Below, piece by piece: positions 11,301 to 24,533 of a stretch of 64,000 nt of DNA (positions are counted from its first letter, which is position 1; each line of letters starts with the position of its first letter). This stretch comes from Thunnus maccoyii. Lineage: Eukaryota > Chordata > Actinopteri > Scombriformes > Scombridae. The notes under the pieces are model-generated. The model ran no database searches. It worked only from the letters and a program-made list of their open reading frames with translations, and was not told where the DNA came from. A program made the position numbers and the translations under genes. The stretch lies in NCBI RefSeq assembly GCF_910596095.1, contig NC_056538.1, forward strand, positions 33,056,422-33,120,421, in the 5' to 3' direction.

Positions 11301-13790
11301 TCCACATGGAAAAGTAACACATAATAATACACACACTCATACTTACATACACAAATGTAGCTGTGTTAAATCAAAATATCTACAAAGGTAGGTGGATGGA
11401 CAAGTAAACACTGAAAAAATAGATAATCATATCTAGAGTCATAATGTTTATGATTAAAATATATAATTAGATAAATAAGTCATTATCAGTGTAATGACAA
11501 AGTTATTGTTATTATTATTATTACCATTAAACTGTTACTCAGTTAGCTTTAGCACACTGACAGCGTGATGAAAATGCGTCATTTCAACGTTAAATGACTG
11601 AATCAGTGGCACCAGAAAATGGTGAAAATGACAAAGTGGAGGCAGAGTTTCCTCCTGTGAGCTACAGCAGCTCCTGCACCGCTGCTGACTTAATAATACG
11701 ATACTTTTTCAGTCCTTTTTCCGAGTTTATCCCTGTATTAAAGTGTCTGCCTGTCCCCTGTCTGCACCTGACTCCTATCAGAATCACAAACAGGTTTATT
11801 TATTAGAAGTGGCTCCTCTATGTCAATAGTCTCTACATTGTTGGTACGGAATCATCACGCATGCGCATTGGTATTGATTGCACAAGATCAAATTAAAATT
11901 GTTTTAAATGGAGGAAGGTTTTTGCTCGCAGGTGATACACCGATCCTTCCCATGGTTTAGCTTAAAGTGGTTCAGTTTAGGCAAAAAAAAAACCCAAAAA
12001 CACTTGGTTAGGGTTCGGGAAAGATCATAGTTTAGATTAAAACCGTAAGAAATAGAATAGAAATAAAAAGAGGTCCAGCAGTAAATTCTGGAAACTCATT
12101 CCGTACCAAACCAGCACTGAAAACCAGTCAACCAACAGCCTGTAGACTGGTACAGGCTACTGGTACAGACTCACATTCAGCGTCATTAGTCGGTAAATTA
12201 CTACACTGGTTCCGCAGCCGCTGCCTTATTTATTTAAGCAGGTTTGCACATATGAGGAATTTCCCACGTTGTTGTGTTGCATAACAATCAAAAAATAGAA
12301 TGTAAGAGAAATGCAACTACAACGGAAGTAGCTGTATTTCTCTTACTGTCTATTTTTAGAGGAAATACAACATTAAAGTGCTGAGTATTATTATTAAATT
12401 TCACCTTCAAGGAAAAAAAACGGAAGTCTTCAGTGTGCAGGAGGTTCAAATAATCAGAGTTATTTTTATTTAGCATATGATACATGAAACTGACACTGTT
12501 CAAATGTTAAACGTTTATTCTTAGACTTGTTTCGTCATGTTAAACAAACTCCAGCCACACTGAAGCGGAACAGAAGTTGAAACTGCTGCGGTGTCGATGT
12601 TTGACCAACCAACCATCATGAGCTGTTGACACTAGAACCAACAATGCTGCACGCACGAAAACAACTTTGGAAAATGAAGTATTTTTTTAAAAAAAAATAG
12701 TAAGTTGTTCTTGCTGTGGTGGAAACACCCTACGAGATGTTTTCCTTTGCGGTGCAGGACAAACAAGATTTAAAAAAAAATAACTTTTACAGCCACAGTA
12801 ATACTCAGAGCAGCTTTTTCATAGGCTTCATTACACTCTAAAGTGAGTTTTTTTCCTCAAGTCGCTCATATCCGCTCTGTTCTCAGAAGTGTGAGCAAAC
12901 CTAATCTGATTTTTTCATATCATTTTCATATCATTTTTCATATCTGAACCACTTGAGTGCATGTTCTAGATCGGATTCTTATCTGATCAGCGGATATGCG
13001 GTTGCTGCTGCAAGAGCAGTTTGAACGTCTCCCGTCTCCCGCCCGTCGTCATTATTCGGTGTCAAGTCTTTGAATGTGTTCTTGTTGGATTATAAAAGAT
13101 TTAAGAGAGCAGAAGGTGACAGTCAGGAGTCACTGTACAGGATATGAAGCAAACACTGCGGTCAAATATGAACCTGCAGCAGGAAGTAGTAAATAAGGAA
13201 ACTCATTCTCACTTCACCCTGATGCAAAGCAGCTAGTATTCACTTCTACTTCCATTCACTTCTGTTTGTCTTACTGACGACAACATACATTCCTCTCCTC
13301 CTCGTACAAAAAAACATATAAACAGAGCAGCAAAGTGACACCAGAGATTCATATTCTGTTCCAACTCTGTAGTTTTTTGAATGCTTACAAATGAATTGTT
13401 GTTTAACTTTGTGAAAGGATAAAGCAGACATTATTCCTGATCTTTCTTTTTGTTGTCAAATCCCACAAAAAGACAAAAAAAACAACAATGTGTTAGTCAA
13501 TATCTGAATAGTTTCTGACTTCTCTATCCTGTCTGTGGCTCTCAACTCCAACAATTATTATCATTAGCAATTAATCAGTCAATCAGTAGGTCAATACAGT
13601 TTTAGAAAATTAACTTGAACTTCTTAAAACCCAAAGTGATGTCTTTGAATGTCTTGTTTTGTCCTGTTGATTGTCCAAATCCAAAGATTTACTATCATGT
13701 ATGACAAAGAAAAGCTTTCAGTCTTGACATTTGAGAAGCTGCAACAAGTGAATATTTGATATGTTTGCCAGTAGCGGACTCAGACTGTCT
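10660..13790. other. Non-coding, upstream of gpr171
   Basis: No gene seen. It holds a (CA)n run at 11262-11297, and degraded dispersed sequence near 11.93-12.12 kb related to the repeat at 1.3 and 51.8 kb. A block at 13453-13548 recurs inverted at 17120-17215. Confidence 0.5.
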
Positions 13791-13794
13791 CAGG

Positions 13795-14232
13795 GGTGAA
13801 AAAATATAAAGGGCACCTGATATATTAAATGGGCCCCCACTTCACAATGTTTTTCTCCCATACAGTGCACCCTATAGGACACCTTTTTTCATTGAGAGGG
13901 CACCCTATTCTGCACTTCAGTATGTTAGACTAAGGAGAACCCTTAATTGCACTTTTTCCGTTTTTATTTATTTTTTTTGTCCACTAGAAGGGCACCCATA
14001 CAGAACCTCCAGCTCACCCTGTTACAACAGCATCATAGGTCACTACATTACATCCTCTTCATTTAAAGGGAAAATCATATTTTCTTGTTTTGGGGGGTTC
14101 ATTACACAGCACTTCCCTATTTTCTACCACTGAAAGTGCACCATGAGGACACTTCATTCTTTATAAGACACTTCATCCTGATTTACCCATAACTACACAG
14201 TCAGTACAGAACTTTGCTATCTTTTTCTCCTT
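13795..14232. repeat. Degenerate margin of the 33-bp minisatellite
   Basis: Irregular recurrences of 'gggcacc' and 'cactt' at 30-60 bp intervals lead into the regular array. This looks like decayed or founder material of the minisatellite. Confidence 0.45.
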
Positions 14233-15460
14233 TGTGTGGGCACCTTAGAGACCATTTTATCACACTGTGTGGGCACCTTAGAGACCATTTTATCACACTG
14301 TGCGGGCACCTTAGAGACCATTTTATCACACTGTGTGGGCACCTTAGAGACCATTTTATCACACTGTGGGGGAAGCTTAGAGACCATTTTATCACACTGT
14401 GCGGGCACCTTAGAGGCCATTTTATCACACTGTGTGGGCACCTTAGAGACCATTTTATCACACTGTGGGGGAAGCTTAGAGACCATTTTATCACACTGTG
14501 GAGGCACACTAGAGACCATTTTATCATACTGTGGGTGCACTTTAGAGACCATTTTATCATACTGTGGGTGCACTTTAGAGACCATTTTATCATACCGTGG
14601 GCGCACCTTAGAGACCATTTTATCATACTGTGGGGGCACCTTAGAGACCATTTTATCATACTGTGTGGGCACCTTAGGGGGCACTTTATCACACTGTGGG
14701 GGCACCCTAGGGGGCACTCTATCATACTGTGGGGGCACCTTAGGGGCAGTTTATCATATTTTGGAGGTACCTTAGAGGTCATTTTATCATACTGTGGAGG
14801 CACCTTAGGGGCAGTTTATCATATTTTGGGGGTACCTTAGAGGTCATTTTATCACACTGTGGGGCCACCTTAGAGACCATTTTATCACACTGTGGAGGCA
14901 CCTTAGAGGGCACTTTATCACACTGTGGGGGCACCTCAGGGGGCACTTTATCACACTGTGGGGGCACCTTAGAGACCATTTTATCATACTGTGGAGGCAC
15001 CTTAGAGGGCACTTTATCACACTATGGGGGCACCTCAGGGGGCACTTTATCACACTGTGGGGGCACCTTAGAGACCATTTTATCATACTGTGGAAGCACC
15101 TTAGGGGCAGTTTATCATACTGTGGAGACACCTTAGAGGGCACTTTATCACGCTGTGGGGCCACCTTAGAGACCATTTTATTACACTGTGGGGCACCTTA
15201 GAGGTCATTTGATCATACTGTTGGGCACCTCAGGGTGCACATTATCATACTGTGGAGGCCCTTTAGGGGCAGTTTATCATATTTTGGGGATACATTAGAG
15301 GTCATTTTATCATACTGTGGGGGCACCTGAAGGGGCACTTTATCATACTGCGGGGCACCTTAGAGGCCACTTTATCACACTGTGGGGGAACCTTAGAGAC
15401 CATTTTATCATACTGTGGGGGAATCTTAGAGGCCATTTTATCACACTGTGGGGGCACCTG
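14233..15460. repeat. 33-bp GC-variable minisatellite, about 37 units
   Basis: The unit is 'ccttagagaccattttatca' + 'cactgtgtgggca'. Most copies are 33 bp, and some carry small indels. Variant classes are interleaved: 'agaccatttt', 'gggcacttt', 'ggggcagttt' and 'aggtcatttt' units form short higher-order blocks, particularly after 14690. A 33-bp period keeps frames open on both strands, which explains the long Cys/His/Leu frames here. I reject these as genes because both strands are equally open and the frames are purely periodic. Confidence 0.95.
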
Positions 15461-15469
15461 TGTGAGCAT

Positions 15470-16620
15470 GTGCAGGAACCTCTTGACTTTGTTCTGAAGT
15501 TCTTTGTGAAATTAAGAATGTAGTACTACTACAAAACTACTCTCCGGATACTGAAAACTTGATCGCTGATATTAGTCTTTGGAGCTGTTTCTAAACAAAC
15601 TAACATGACTAAACTCTTCATAATAAAGGAACATGTCACAGCGGTGTGAGTCACTGACCTGGAGGTGGGGACTATTTTCAGCAGAGAATGAATAAACATT
15701 TGTTGCTCAACATTTGTGAGTATTTGTGGCAGCAGGATGGTGTGTGTGTGTGGGACTGAGTATCGATATGGTTTCAGTCTTCCAGACAGACAAATGTTAA
15801 AACCCCTGAATGAATGATTCTGTTAAGTCACAGAAATTAGAGGAACTGCAGCTAGAGAGAGAAGTGACATCAAAACCTCAGTTTTCTATGGAAGTCAAGC
15901 AAAGGTCAGAGAATGAGGCATCATTATTACAAGGATTAGCAATTACTCATTTCTCACTCTGTGAGTAAAACACGTCTGCGATGTGAGAATAACACAGAGC
16001 CAAGAAAGTACCTACAACACCTTGCTGAGTATTCAGGGGACAACAGGAGCCTTTTTATTTGATTTTATTTGGTCCAAAACAAAACATCTGAGCAACGAGC
16101 AGCCAGATTTCCATTAAATTCACTGTGGATATTCCTTTATATGCTCTTTAATGAGATAAATTAACAAGTACACATTCTTTGTACCATAAAATAAACATAA
16201 CTACAACTCTAAGCCTGGGGGAGGGGGGTCGAGCTATATCCTTCCTGGATAAAATCTATGAATGACAAACTTCTTTAATGCTGCTAATCTTAAAGATGTT
16301 TTCAACCTCCTGACCTCTGACCTTTCAGGACAAACTTTAATCCATTACTTGTCTTTGAATGAATATGGATAAATTAATCAGATTAAAACAACTTTCAGGT
16401 TTGATGATGTTTCAGGACGAGAAAGGAGACATGTCTCCTCTGGTCTTTGTTTGGTTGAAAGAACTTGTTATTAAGTAAAACTTGTTATTTCTGTGACTGT
16501 GAACATAATCATCAATGTGAAAACCTGACGAGGAACATAAGAAGGAACCTTCATCATGACTTGACATTTATCGGCAGTTTGATCATCGGTCTGTAAAACT
16601 AAACTTGAATCAGCTCTTAC
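15470..16620. other. Non-coding stretch, no gene seen
   Basis: No convincing coding or repeat signal beyond short GT tracts. Confidence 0.4.
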
Positions 16621-16860
16621 CTCCTGTGCCGTCCTCTCTGTGGCTTCGTACAGTCCTCTCACAGGTCCTCAGACCACGTGGTGGATCCCTGAGGTCTGGC
16701 CAGGCATTCAGGTTGTCAGGTCTTCGGGCTGGGCTTCATGTGTTCAGAGCCACGGAAGCTGCAGACAGATGGAGGATGTTTTCCTGCCTGTTAGCAGCAC
16801 GTTGCGGTCGTCAATCTGACTTCAGTTCAGCATCTGTGCTGACATACAGGCAGACCACAG
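16621..16860 (-). other. gpr171: Candidate first (noncoding) exon of gpr171
   Basis: A GC-richer island in AT-rich surroundings ends, on the minus strand, in a strong donor (CAGGAG|GTAAGA) at 16621/16620. It lies upstream of the gpr171 5' exon at 10578-10658 on the same strand. Its 5' limit is unknown. Tentative, as it rests on one splice donor and base composition. Confidence 0.3.
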
Positions 16861-17119
16861 GCCACGCCTCCCTGCAACATACACACACACACACATAGCT
16901 GTTAAAGGGCTTTCCAGCAACAGTAAAAGGTTACTTCCAGAATGACTACAGGCCCCCCCTTTTTTTTAAAGTAACAGACAGATAGAGGTGGAAGAAGTAT
17001 TCAGATCCTTTGCTTAAGTAAAAAATACCAATACAGCACTCCTACAGTAAAAGTACATAAGTATTATGAGCTTGATGTAGTTAAAGTATTGCAGTAAAAG
17101 TACATAAGTATTATGTTGC

Positions 17120-17510
17120 AACCTCAGCTTGGGGTTGAGAGCCACAGACAGGATAGAGAAGTCAGAAAATATTCAGAGACGGACTAACACATTGTTGTTT
17201 TTTGTCTCTTTGTGGGCATTCATCCGCAGCCCCAGAACCAAGGTATGACTGAAACTGAGGAGGAAATTAGATCACATGACATGGGTGAGACGAGGGGGGG
17301 GGGATGTGACACTTAGTTATTTTGAATTTAAGACGCAACATGAGCTTTAACCGCTGCTTTTAATGATGTTATCTTGTTGTTTCCTGTTCTTCTACAATGT
17401 TTTAATGGCGCCGACTGTTTATCTGATCTTTAAATGATTTTCTAGAAATTCAGTCAACATTTGTTTAGATGGAAACTTAACTTAAAGAAGAGATTCTATT
17501 ACATCTCAGC
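17120..17510 (+). pseudogene. gpr171: Inverted partial copy of gpr171 exon 1/intron 1
   Basis: From about 17211 the plus strand repeats the end of gpr171 exon 1 (gcattcatccgcagccccag), its donor (AAG|GTATGA here, GTAGGA in the gene) and about 250 bp of intron 1, matching 10028-10324 read in reverse. Just before it, 17120-17215 matches 13453-13548, also inverted. Only about 30 bp of coding sequence is present, so this is a dead fragment. The junction of two inverted pieces points to a complex rearrangement rather than simple transposition. Confidence 0.85.
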
Positions 17511-18490
17511 AGTGGTGGAAGAAGTATTCAAATCCTTTACTGAAGTAAAAGTACCAATAATAGCAATGTAAAAACACTCCATTACAAGTAAAAGTGCTGC
17601 ATGAAAAATCCTACTACAGTAAAAGTACATAAGTATTATGAGCTTGATGTAGTTAAAGTATTGCAGTAAAAGTACATAAGTATTATGAGCTTGATGTAGT
17701 TAAAGTATTGCAGTAAAAGTACATAAATATCATGAGCTTGATGTAGTTAAAGTATTGCAGTAAAAGTACATAAGTATTATGAGCTTGATGTAGTTAAAGT
17801 ATTGCAGTAAAAGTACATAAGTATTATGAGCTTGATGTAGTTAAAGTATTGCAGTAAAAGTACATAAGTATTATGAGCTTGATGTAGTTAAAGTATTGCA
17901 GTAAAAGTACATAAGTATCATGAGCTTGATGTAGTTAAAGTATTGCAGTAAAAGTACATAAGTATTATGAGCTTGATGTAGTTAAAGTATTGCAGTAAAA
18001 GTACATAAGTATCATGAGCTTGATGTAGTTAAAGTATTGCAGTAAAAGTACATAAGTATCATGAGTTTGATGTAGTTAAAGTATTGCAGTAAAAGTAGTG
18101 GTTTGGTTCCTCTGACTGATATATTATTATATATGACATCATTAGATTATTAATAGTGAAGCATCAGTGTTAGAGCAGCATGTTACTGTTGTAGCTGCTG
18201 GAGGTGGAGCTAGTTTAAAAAAAATCACTATTTGGTGGAGCTGTTAACAACTCATAGACATGTGAAATGTGACCCCGACTACACACTGCTTTTTGTAAGA
18301 CGTCAAAAGCCAAAAAGGTTGGAAACCACTGGTTTCATCTTTAACAATGTGTTGTATTTTAAAAGCTTGTTATATTATCCATTGTGTCAAATCTTCATCT
18401 GAGAAGTAACTAAAGCTGTTAAATAAATGTAGTGGAGTAGAAAGTACAATATTTCCCTCTGAAATGTAGTGGAGTGGAAGTATAAAGTAG
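17510..18490. repeat. Dispersed element with ten 47-bp units
   Basis: Reverse-orientation relative of the repeat in gpr171 intron 1. It begins 'agtggtggaagaagtattca'. Positions 17618-18087 hold 470 bp, which is exactly ten 47-bp units (agtaaaagtacataagtatt, then atgagcttgatgtagttaaa and gtattgc) with few substitutions. The end carries 'gtggagtagaaagtacaata'. A further partial start lies at 16988-17110. Confidence 0.9.
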
Positions 18491-20080
18491 CTGAGACATT
18501 TGTTTTATCATATTTGGGTATTGCCCATTTGACCCATATTAATATGTATTTGATTGTACAGTATATCTGTGTATTCCTGTAAATGTATTTATGGGTTTTT
18601 TTAGGGTCATTCCCAACACCCACACTTGTGGTCTTGAGCACTTAAGTGCACATTCATACATCACAAGGTGCTAGGCAGGTGTGTCCTACCCACGTCTGAA
18701 ACATACCAACACACACTACACTTAATACACACTGACGCACACTTCAACTCATTCATATTCAAAGCCAATTCACCACAGTATATAGAACAACATGAGTCCA
18801 GTTGTTGGTGGTAGTGTACCTGCAGGCTGGTTTTAGGACTGACAATAATCAACAGACAAGAAGAAGTTAAAGTTTACATGTTGCCTGAATATTATTATTA
18901 ATATCCAAACACTAAGTTATGGCAGAACCTCCACAGATGGTGATATTAACAATTAATCTGTTCTTCTTGATGAGGTGATGAGACTGTTCGGGATAATATC
19001 ACCTATCTGGTGGTGTCAAGATAAATATTAAATATCATATCATATCCATACAATTTCAGAAGTTAACCATTCAAAATAATATTGTGTTATATCTCTTGTT
19101 AAATCTAAATGCTTCTAGATAACTGTTGTATTTGCATGACTCTTATGGTTTTAACACAGACTGGGAGTGGGTGTTGTAACAGAAACGTCCTGGTGGGAAG
19201 GTCCCAGAGAGGTTTCCACTGAGGCAGGTCTGAAGATGCCTCTGATTACAGGCAGTCAGTGGGTTCACCTGTTACTAATAAGATACTCATTGTTGGCGTA
19301 AAGTTTAAAGCAGCCATTCGCAACCAGTGTGCCGCGGCCCACAAGTGGGCCTCAGAGCGTCATCTAGTAGGCCGCGGAGGCAGTGGTACTGCCAAATGGT
19401 TAAAATGATTTTTTTGGTAATTTACAAAGCTAGATATTGTTATATCTAAATGTGCTCAAGAATCAATTCAATGACCAGTTGCGTTTGAATATCCAGTCAT
19501 GAAAATCACGACACATCAGGTAGAGACAAACGTGTTTTGCCGCTGTTAGCTAGCTAGCTTTCTCTGTGGATCCTGTGCCAGTCAGTAACTCTCTCTGTTA
19601 AAACAGTCCATCTGTTGCCTTTCACCACCATCTGTTTATGTGAGTCAGGGGTTTCCATTGTGACTGTCACAAAATCAAAAGCAAGGAACAAATTGAAAAC
19701 AACTTTGAATGCTACTCTGCATGTCCGCCTCTCACACATCCCACCACGACTTGTACTCATGATTTCCCAGAAGCCCTCAAGTGTCTCATTGAGGGGAAGC
19801 AGAATATTTATTTTGGTCATTACAACACATATTTATAACACAGTTTTTTATTCATTTATTTGGGATGGTGGTCCTCGGAAATGTTTTTAACAATCAGAAG
19901 TGGGCCTTAAGTTACAGAAGGTTGAGGAATCCCTGGTTTAAAGGACTGTTGCACTCTGAAGAAGGTTTGTTCATTTTTTTTCCCTTTGTGCTCAACTTTG
20001 ACAGAGAAAACTAAATAAAAGGAACAATCTAACAGATTTGAGGGTGTGAATCCTTTTTTGTGCTTTGAACTTTGGTTGCA
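18490..20080. other. Gene desert with degraded repeats
   Basis: No gene seen. Around 19310-19935, phrases such as 'gtgccgcggcccacaagtgg' and 'gttgaggaatccctgg' look like a degraded DNA transposon, but I cannot place it in a family. Confidence 0.35.
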
Positions 20081-21110
20081 CGCAGCCTGGTCCCCGTTGG
20101 TCCAGGTATCATCGGATAATTCGTAATTCATTTGTAATTCAAAAACCAAAAAACGGTAAATCTGTTATTTGTTTAAAAAAAAACAAATAAATAAAGCTGC
20201 AAGCAGCAATGATCAGGCCCTCGCATCCTTGCGTACGTCGGGGCGCGGCGCTGGTGAAGGGCTTCTGTCACGGGCATGTAGATGTCTCCATACCTGGGCT
20301 GTTTTCAGACAGTGCAAGAGGAGATTAACGTCACTTCCTCAATCCACTATTCTGCCTGCTGCTGGGGCTGCTGCATTGAAATGTTGTAGGGGGCGCTATG
20401 GAGCCCGTTTGCATCACTGACTGAATATTGGTATGTAGACGTGTTCAGGCTGGGAGTCTTATCAAACATGTAAAGTTTGGTGTAGCCTCGAGCATTTACA
20501 CTAAAGTTATAGCAATTTCATCTGTCATGGCGAAACATCAAAACTCAACGCCACGCCACGGCCACACGCTTCAACAATAGCTAAATCTTTTAATAAATTT
20601 TGATCATAAGCTAGTGTAGATGACACACACTGATTTTGAAGGCGTTATGGTGAATTCTGTAGGAGGAGTTTGTTTAAATACAAGGAAATGGCCAAAAGAA
20701 TGTGAAAATTGACCAGTTTTTTCAAGATGGCCGACTTCCTGTTTGACTTAGGCTATGTCTCCAAGAGACTTTTTGGTGCGTCTGGTCATGATACATACGC
20801 ATTATGAATTTCATTCTTCTACGACAATCCATGTCGAGGGGCTCAATTTTCTTAATTTTCTAGGGCCTTTGCACCGCTTGGTGCTCGGGCCCTAAAAACG
20901 TTATTGGTGTCAGAATCAAATAACGAAAAACCAATCAAACCCGGCCCGTTTTTGGTTTTTGCCGATCGTTATTCCTTTTTGGATTGAATATCGAACAGGT
21001 CATTCGTTTTTGCATTTGAAACCAAAAACGGAAGTCACATGGTTTTTTCCTTTTTTCATTTTAAACCAAAAATGAAAAACGAAATCACGTGATCTATTCC
21101 TGTTTTGTTT
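20080..21110. mobile_element. Nested non-autonomous dispersed repeats
   Basis: An outer repeat rich in 'aaccaaaaacgg' (20088-20170 and 20893-21110) is split by an inner element that starts 'aaagctgcaagcagcaatga' and ends 'ggtgctcgggccctaaaaa' (about 20195-20895). The inner family recurs at 46.95 kb and, inverted, at 49.84-50.53 kb. No transposase is visible. Confidence 0.6.
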
Positions 21111-21473
21111 CCCAACGAAAATCCAGAAAACCAAATTCAAAAGGCCGTGCAATTTTGCTTTAGAAATCAAGTATTTTTGTCAGTTTTGTACGATAGCGGA
21201 AGCGGCTACATTAGCCTACCCATGATCCTCAGCGACCGTTACTATGGTGAAGATGCCAGCAACCCCCCTTTTTTTGTTTTTGGTTGAGCGCAACGTTCTT
21301 TACTTCAGCAATTGAGCTGTGAAAAATGTCAGTTTCAAAATAATTATAAGTCACCTTTTTCAAAGTGACAGGCAGACAGAGGAGAAAGTGAGCCACTTAG
21401 TAAACTAAATAAGAGACTTTTGGTTTATCTTATATTTACACATTTTTATTACACTTTAATACCAGATACCTGT

Positions 21474-21493
21474 GGGGGGGGGGGGGGGGGGGG
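21474..21493. repeat. (G)20 homopolymer
   Basis: Uninterrupted 20-G run, possibly length-variable or a sequencing-sensitive site. Confidence 0.95.
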
Positions 21494-21839
21494 TGTGAGG
21501 GAGAAGATAGAATGTGGATAAAAGTGAATGCAAGTCATGTGAGTTTAAAGAAATAACTATAACACAGGGAAAGATTAAATCAGCCCAACTGTGGTATGTC
21601 ACATAGATTTCTAAGTAACCCTCACACATTTATAACAACAACAGAGACCACATTCATAGGGTTGGGGGAAGTACAGCCCAAGTTTGTACCTCTCATATAT
21701 TATCTTACGTTTGAGTCACAGAACTAAGCATCTGCTTTTAGTGTAAAATAAATACCTGACAATCTTTGAACATAAGAGGTTGAGCTGAGGTTGATGGGAC
21801 TGTTATTAGTTTTGCTGGTATTTGGACAAGAACTGGACC

Positions 21840-22360
21840 AAATTAAAGATTTGATTTCATGATGGCGTCAGACGAAAGGTTACAGGGTCACCAAAGTTTT
21901 ACAATTCATCCTGAGGGGAACATCAATGTCAATGTCAAAAAATTCACAGCAATCCATCCAAGATATTACAATAAAAAACTAAAAAGTCAACCTCATGGTG
22001 GCGCTAGAGGTAAAGTCAGAAAAAAAGTCACCAAAGTCAGTAAGATTTATCCTCTGAGGAACATTAATGTCTGAACAAAATTTGACACCAATTCATCATG
22101 TAGATGTTGAGATATTTCACAGGACAAGTGAAAACTTTGACCTAGAGGAAAAGTTAGAGGATCATATATGAGATATCTGCAAATTTCATGGCAATCCATC
22201 CAATAGTTGTCAAGATAAGATTTAAATTAAAAAACACAAATGTCAACATGGTGGCACTAGAGGAATCACCAAAGTTATTACAATTCATCCAGAGGGCAAC
22301 ATGAATCTCTGGACAAATTCATCCAATGTGTGGCTAAAAACCCAGGAGGTCAGTAAACAA
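21840..22360. repeat. Teleost dispersed repeat ('gtggcgctagagg' type)
   Basis: Tandem-like recurrences of 'accaaagt...acaattcatcc', 'caatccatccaa' and 'atggtggcgctagaggtaaa'. A relative in the opposite orientation is at 31440-31600 ('gcgccaccatgaggttgaca'). The short frame across it is not a gene. Confidence 0.65.
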
Positions 22361-24474
22361 CACTAACTGCTGTTGTGAATGTATTTCCAGAACCTTTAAA
22401 GACTCTTCTTATTGTCCGGATGCTACAAAAAATAAATCATATTAACGCATCTTTCCACATTATGACTCATCCAGGTTTCCTGCCCAGATAGCCGGAGAGG
22501 ATACATCATCGTGCTTGTATTGTGCTTGACAAGAAACATAAAAAAATCTTATTTTTTTAATAGAAATATAAAGTGATATAAAGTAATTTTGCTTCACGTT
22601 GTATAAATTGACCAATGACATAATGTAATTTCTGACGACTATCTTAATCTAAGTGTTTGGCAGCAGGTTGCAGCTCAGAGAGATGTTTCTGCACAACATT
22701 AGATTTCTGAGAGTGATAAAGGAGTGGTGACAGAGAGAAACATCAAAAAGCCAAATAGGTGTGTAGGTGTGAAAATATGTGGTAAAACCCATGGATGACA
22801 TATGGAGATAAGAAATATGTGTGAGAATAAACAGGAACAACTGTTCAACAACAGTTCCGCTCCTCCTCTTCATATATGAAAAGACTAATTTACATCTTTA
22901 AAGTCCAATAAACATAAATGTCCATAAAAGTCTACATGTAAAATATTAGTCCTTTTTTTTATCCAACAGAAAAAAAGTCATTAAATCAATCTTAGTCAGC
23001 TACTTGAGGATTCGTACCACGGCTCTTTTGGCCACACCTGGGCAGCGCAGCAAACTGTAAACACAATATTGAAATGCACGTAGGCCTGTCTCTATGTTTC
23101 TCTGAGTGTCAGTGGGTGTTTTGCATGTAGTGTACAATTGGTTTATCAAAGCTTTTTTACTGAAAATGACACTGAAGAGGGCAGTGAGACTGAGTCAAAA
23201 CAGAAGTGTAAAAATAAAATAAGCTGAAAGATGCTACAGAGATACAGTGATAATTCTCTGTGGGTTTGTTGCATATGTATGGACGCCCATTTCCACCAGT
23301 AAAAGATAAGATGTGTTCTGTTTAGGTAGAGAGACAAACATGATTTCATGTCAGAATGAGCACTGCATTGTCAGCATAAACTCTTCTCACATCCCAGAAA
23401 TTACCAAACAGGCGCCGGCATAAAAAAAAAAATATATATACAACCAAATCCTGAGGAAACAAAAACAGGGAACAAAAATACTGTGTTTGTTTTACTGCTG
23501 GATTTGCGCCAGCAGGTATATATTTTAATATAATTTTCATATGTCATACGTCTGCTGCATTAACGCCCTCTTTAACAGGATGTTTTTCTTTTCACAGACA
23601 AGACATACAGGCACAGATCACATGTAAATACAAGTCTAAATGTAAAGAATATAGAATATGCTTTATATATGTATCTGTAACGACACACAGGGACGTGCAG
23701 AGGATGTTAGAGGGGCAAAGGCCTAAATTCATAAAAGGCAATTTTTGCAAATACTTAAATAAATAAATGCCTAGAGTAACCACACTGTTAAAGGGATATT
23801 CAAATGTATGTATTTAAAACAAACCCATGACTGAGGTTGAAACACTGCTATATGACAGCTAATTAATGATACACGCAAAGAAATGAAGTGTATTTCAGTA
23901 AATTCTCCTCACATTTTAATGTTAATGTTATATGCTCACTTGCAACAAATTAGTTCAATATAATTCACATATTGTATCATAATACTGATGCATTGAAGAC
24001 ATCATGCAGACAAAATGGTACCATCACTGCTTGGTTTCACAGCCTGTTTCAGACAGAGGCTGAACTGAGGGGCTGCATAAAGGACCAGTAGAAGATAAAT
24101 AAGGAGTTTTTAACCGGAAATTATGCAAAGATATTCCAGTAGAGCCTCAGAATATAAATATAGAGCTGGAGATAACTGTGATCTGTCCGCTTTGTCCAGT
24201 GAGTGTTGATGTAATGTTGTTTTACGGTCACAAGGTGGAGTCAAATCTGCTGCTAAAGTCTCTCCACTGCACCTGACTGTCAGTATGTAAACAGGCTGTC
24301 ATTGATGAAGATCTATGAGTGTAATCTACAACAATCCAGCACAATGAATGATTATTAAGTTAGAGGCTTACAATCAAAAAATTATGCCGTTACTGTTGAA
24401 GTCCTGTACCAGAAGACCCCGGTCAACATGTGTGATCTTAATGATCAATTATGATTTTATAGAACATTTATTTT

Positions 24475-24476
<2 letters not shown>
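22360..24476. other. Non-coding stretch, no gene seen
   Basis: AT-rich with only short frames. No repeat family was recognised. Confidence 0.4.

Positions 24477-24530
<54 letters not shown>
24477..24530. repeat. (GA)n microsatellite
   Basis: 27 GA units, uninterrupted. Confidence 0.97.

Positions 24531-24533
<3 letters not shown>

Noticed and set aside
12288-12360. Small imperfect hairpin
   Set aside because: Short, imperfect and isolated, so not distinguishable from chance in AT-rich DNA.
14201-15176. Long frames on both strands (170-208 aa) with Cys/His-rich repeats
   Set aside because: They arise from the 33-bp period of a minisatellite. Six frames open alike and there is no start context or family similarity.
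14233-15460. CRISPR-like array (33-bp repeats)
   Set aside because: Units are contiguous without spacers and the DNA is vertebrate.
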